From NCBI RefSeq assembly GCF_003244875.1, contig NZ_LXXZ01000098.1, forward strand, positions 34,048 to 98,047: DNA of 64,000 bases, in the 5' to 3' direction. This document shows, piece after piece, positions 63,226 through 64,000 of the stretch. Below the pieces are notes generated by a model. The model was not told the DNA's origin. It searched no databases and worked only from the letters and a program-made list of their open reading frames with translations. Within the stretch, counting starts at the first letter, position 1. Every line of letters begins with the position of its first letter. The translations under genes and the position numbers were made by a program. Source of the stretch: Stenotrophomonas sepilia. Its GTDB lineage: Bacteria > Pseudomonadota > Gammaproteobacteria > Xanthomonadales > Xanthomonadaceae.

Positions 63226-64000
63226 CGGCCGCGGCAGCGTCAACATCGGCCAGCAGAAGGTCGAGAGCCACCTGCGCAGCGTGCAGGAACAGAGCGGCAT
63301 CGTTGCCGGCAGTGGTGGCTTCAACATCACTGTAGGCGGCAATACGCACCTGGAAGGCGGTGTGATCGGCAGCACCGCCGATGCCTCGAAGAACCGCCTG
63401 GATACCGGCAGCCTGACCGTTGTCGACATCGAGAACGAATCCCGCGCCAAGACCAGTGGCGGTGGCATCGGCACCGGTATGAGCAGCGGCGGTGGCATCA
63501 GTAACCCGCTGGGGAGCGCGGCCGGCGCGGGGCTGAGCCTGCTGGGCGGCACGAAGAAGAACGACAGCAGCACCACCCACTCGGACATCGCCGCCGGCAC
63601 CGTGGTGGTACGCGATGGCAATGAGAGTGCCTTGGCCGGTCTTGATCGGACCGCGACCGGGTTTGATACCGACAGTGCGCTGTCGGCCGTTGACCTGCGC
63701 AAGATGCAGGAGCGTGCCGAGGTGATGCAGCTGGGTGGGCAGCTGCTGTTCAAGGGCGTGGGCGACTTGGGCGGCTACCTGAGCCAGAAGGCGGAATCCG
63801 AAGCAGGCAAGGCGTCCTGGGCCGCCGGCGGCAACGGCCGCGCGCTGTTGAACGGCATGGCCGGTGCGGCGATGGCAGTATTGGCTGGGGCAGCTGCACT
63901 GAAGGGCGCGGCGGGGGCTGCCGGTGGGGCGAAGGCCAAGATCGCGATCTCCGAATTCCTGGGGAGCAAAAAGGGCAGACTGACATGGGGGGGGTGGGGG
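63226..64000 (+). pseudogene. Orphan CdiA/FHA C-terminal cassette, 5'-truncated, runs off the window
   Basis: Bases 63231-64000 align without gaps to 60761-61530 of the effector gene. They are almost identical to about 63790, then clearly diverged (ESEAGKASWAAGGNGRALLN against ETEEGKAFWADGGNGRALLH). It is open from the first base, has no start codon or secretion signal, and encodes the end of FHA-2 (GSVNIGQQKVESHLRSVQEQ) and the pre-toxin helices. The variable toxin part would lie beyond the window. The last 20 bases are poly-G and unreliable. Such promoterless copies next to cdiA-cdiI are known as orphan CT modules. Confidence 0.75.

Overview
The window is a GC-rich (roughly two-thirds G+C), densely coded chromosomal segment from a gammaproteobacterium of the Xanthomonadaceae, most likely Stenotrophomonas maltophilia. 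The evidence is threefold. Many small palindromes begin with GTAG, which is the hallmark of the SMAG repeats of that species. A three-gene RND efflux pump sits divergent from a two-component system, exactly as smeABC/smeSR do. The remaining gene content and order also fit. The last ~20 bases are a poly-G tract, so the right edge may be a contig end of low quality.

Left part (1-17 kb): mostly single housekeeping genes. They are a YqhA-type membrane protein, a YfcG-like glutathione transferase, a dipeptidyl peptidase IV, a Coa1-like protein, a DUF885 protein, a bestrophin-like channel, hemB, aroE, dinG and ilvD, with small lipoproteins and membrane proteins between them. SMAG hairpins fill many of the gaps. 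A 462-base gap upstream of ilvD holds an elaborate nested inverted repeat. At 17.4-19.8 kb a ygiB-ygiC pair is followed by a translationally coupled zinc-ribbon protein.

Middle part (19.8-41 kb): a six-gene minus-strand operon with overlapping stops and starts encodes RDD, SpoIIM-like, DUF4129, DUF4350, MoxR ATPase and DUF58 proteins. Then come a gamma-class carbonic anhydrase and a YcgL-type nucleotidyltransferase gene flanked by two near-identical SMAG dimers. Next are smeR-smeS (minus) and smeA-smeB-smeC (plus), then mnmG. Between mnmG and a Tyr/Gly-rich lipoprotein gene, a compact folded element ends in a strong rho-independent terminator and is a good candidate small RNA. A PLP-dependent dehydratase and a DUF218 protein follow.

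Biotin block (41-46 kb): bioB-bioF-bioH-SDR-bioC run on the minus strand. A BirA-type operator overlaps the -10 box upstream of bioB. The SDR inside the operon lacks the usual Tyr-x-x-x-Lys pair. After a ClC-type transporter, a yellow/royal-jelly-like secreted protein and comF, the right end changes character.

Right end (50.5-64 kb): a two-partner secretion / contact-dependent-inhibition-like locus. It holds a TpsB (FhaC/CdiB-like) transporter and then a ~10.3 kb filamentous haemagglutinin/CdiA-like gene. That gene is broken by an in-frame TAG (CAG to TAG) and by a one-base deletion, and it ends in a low-GC C-terminal toxin-like domain. Four bases later is a low-GC putative immunity gene, then a ~150-bp IS5-type MITE bounded by CTAG. 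Abutting it is a 770-base promoterless duplicate of the effector's pre-toxin region, running to the window edge. This is the architecture of a cdiA-cdiI locus with an orphan CT cassette, and it is the most interesting system here.
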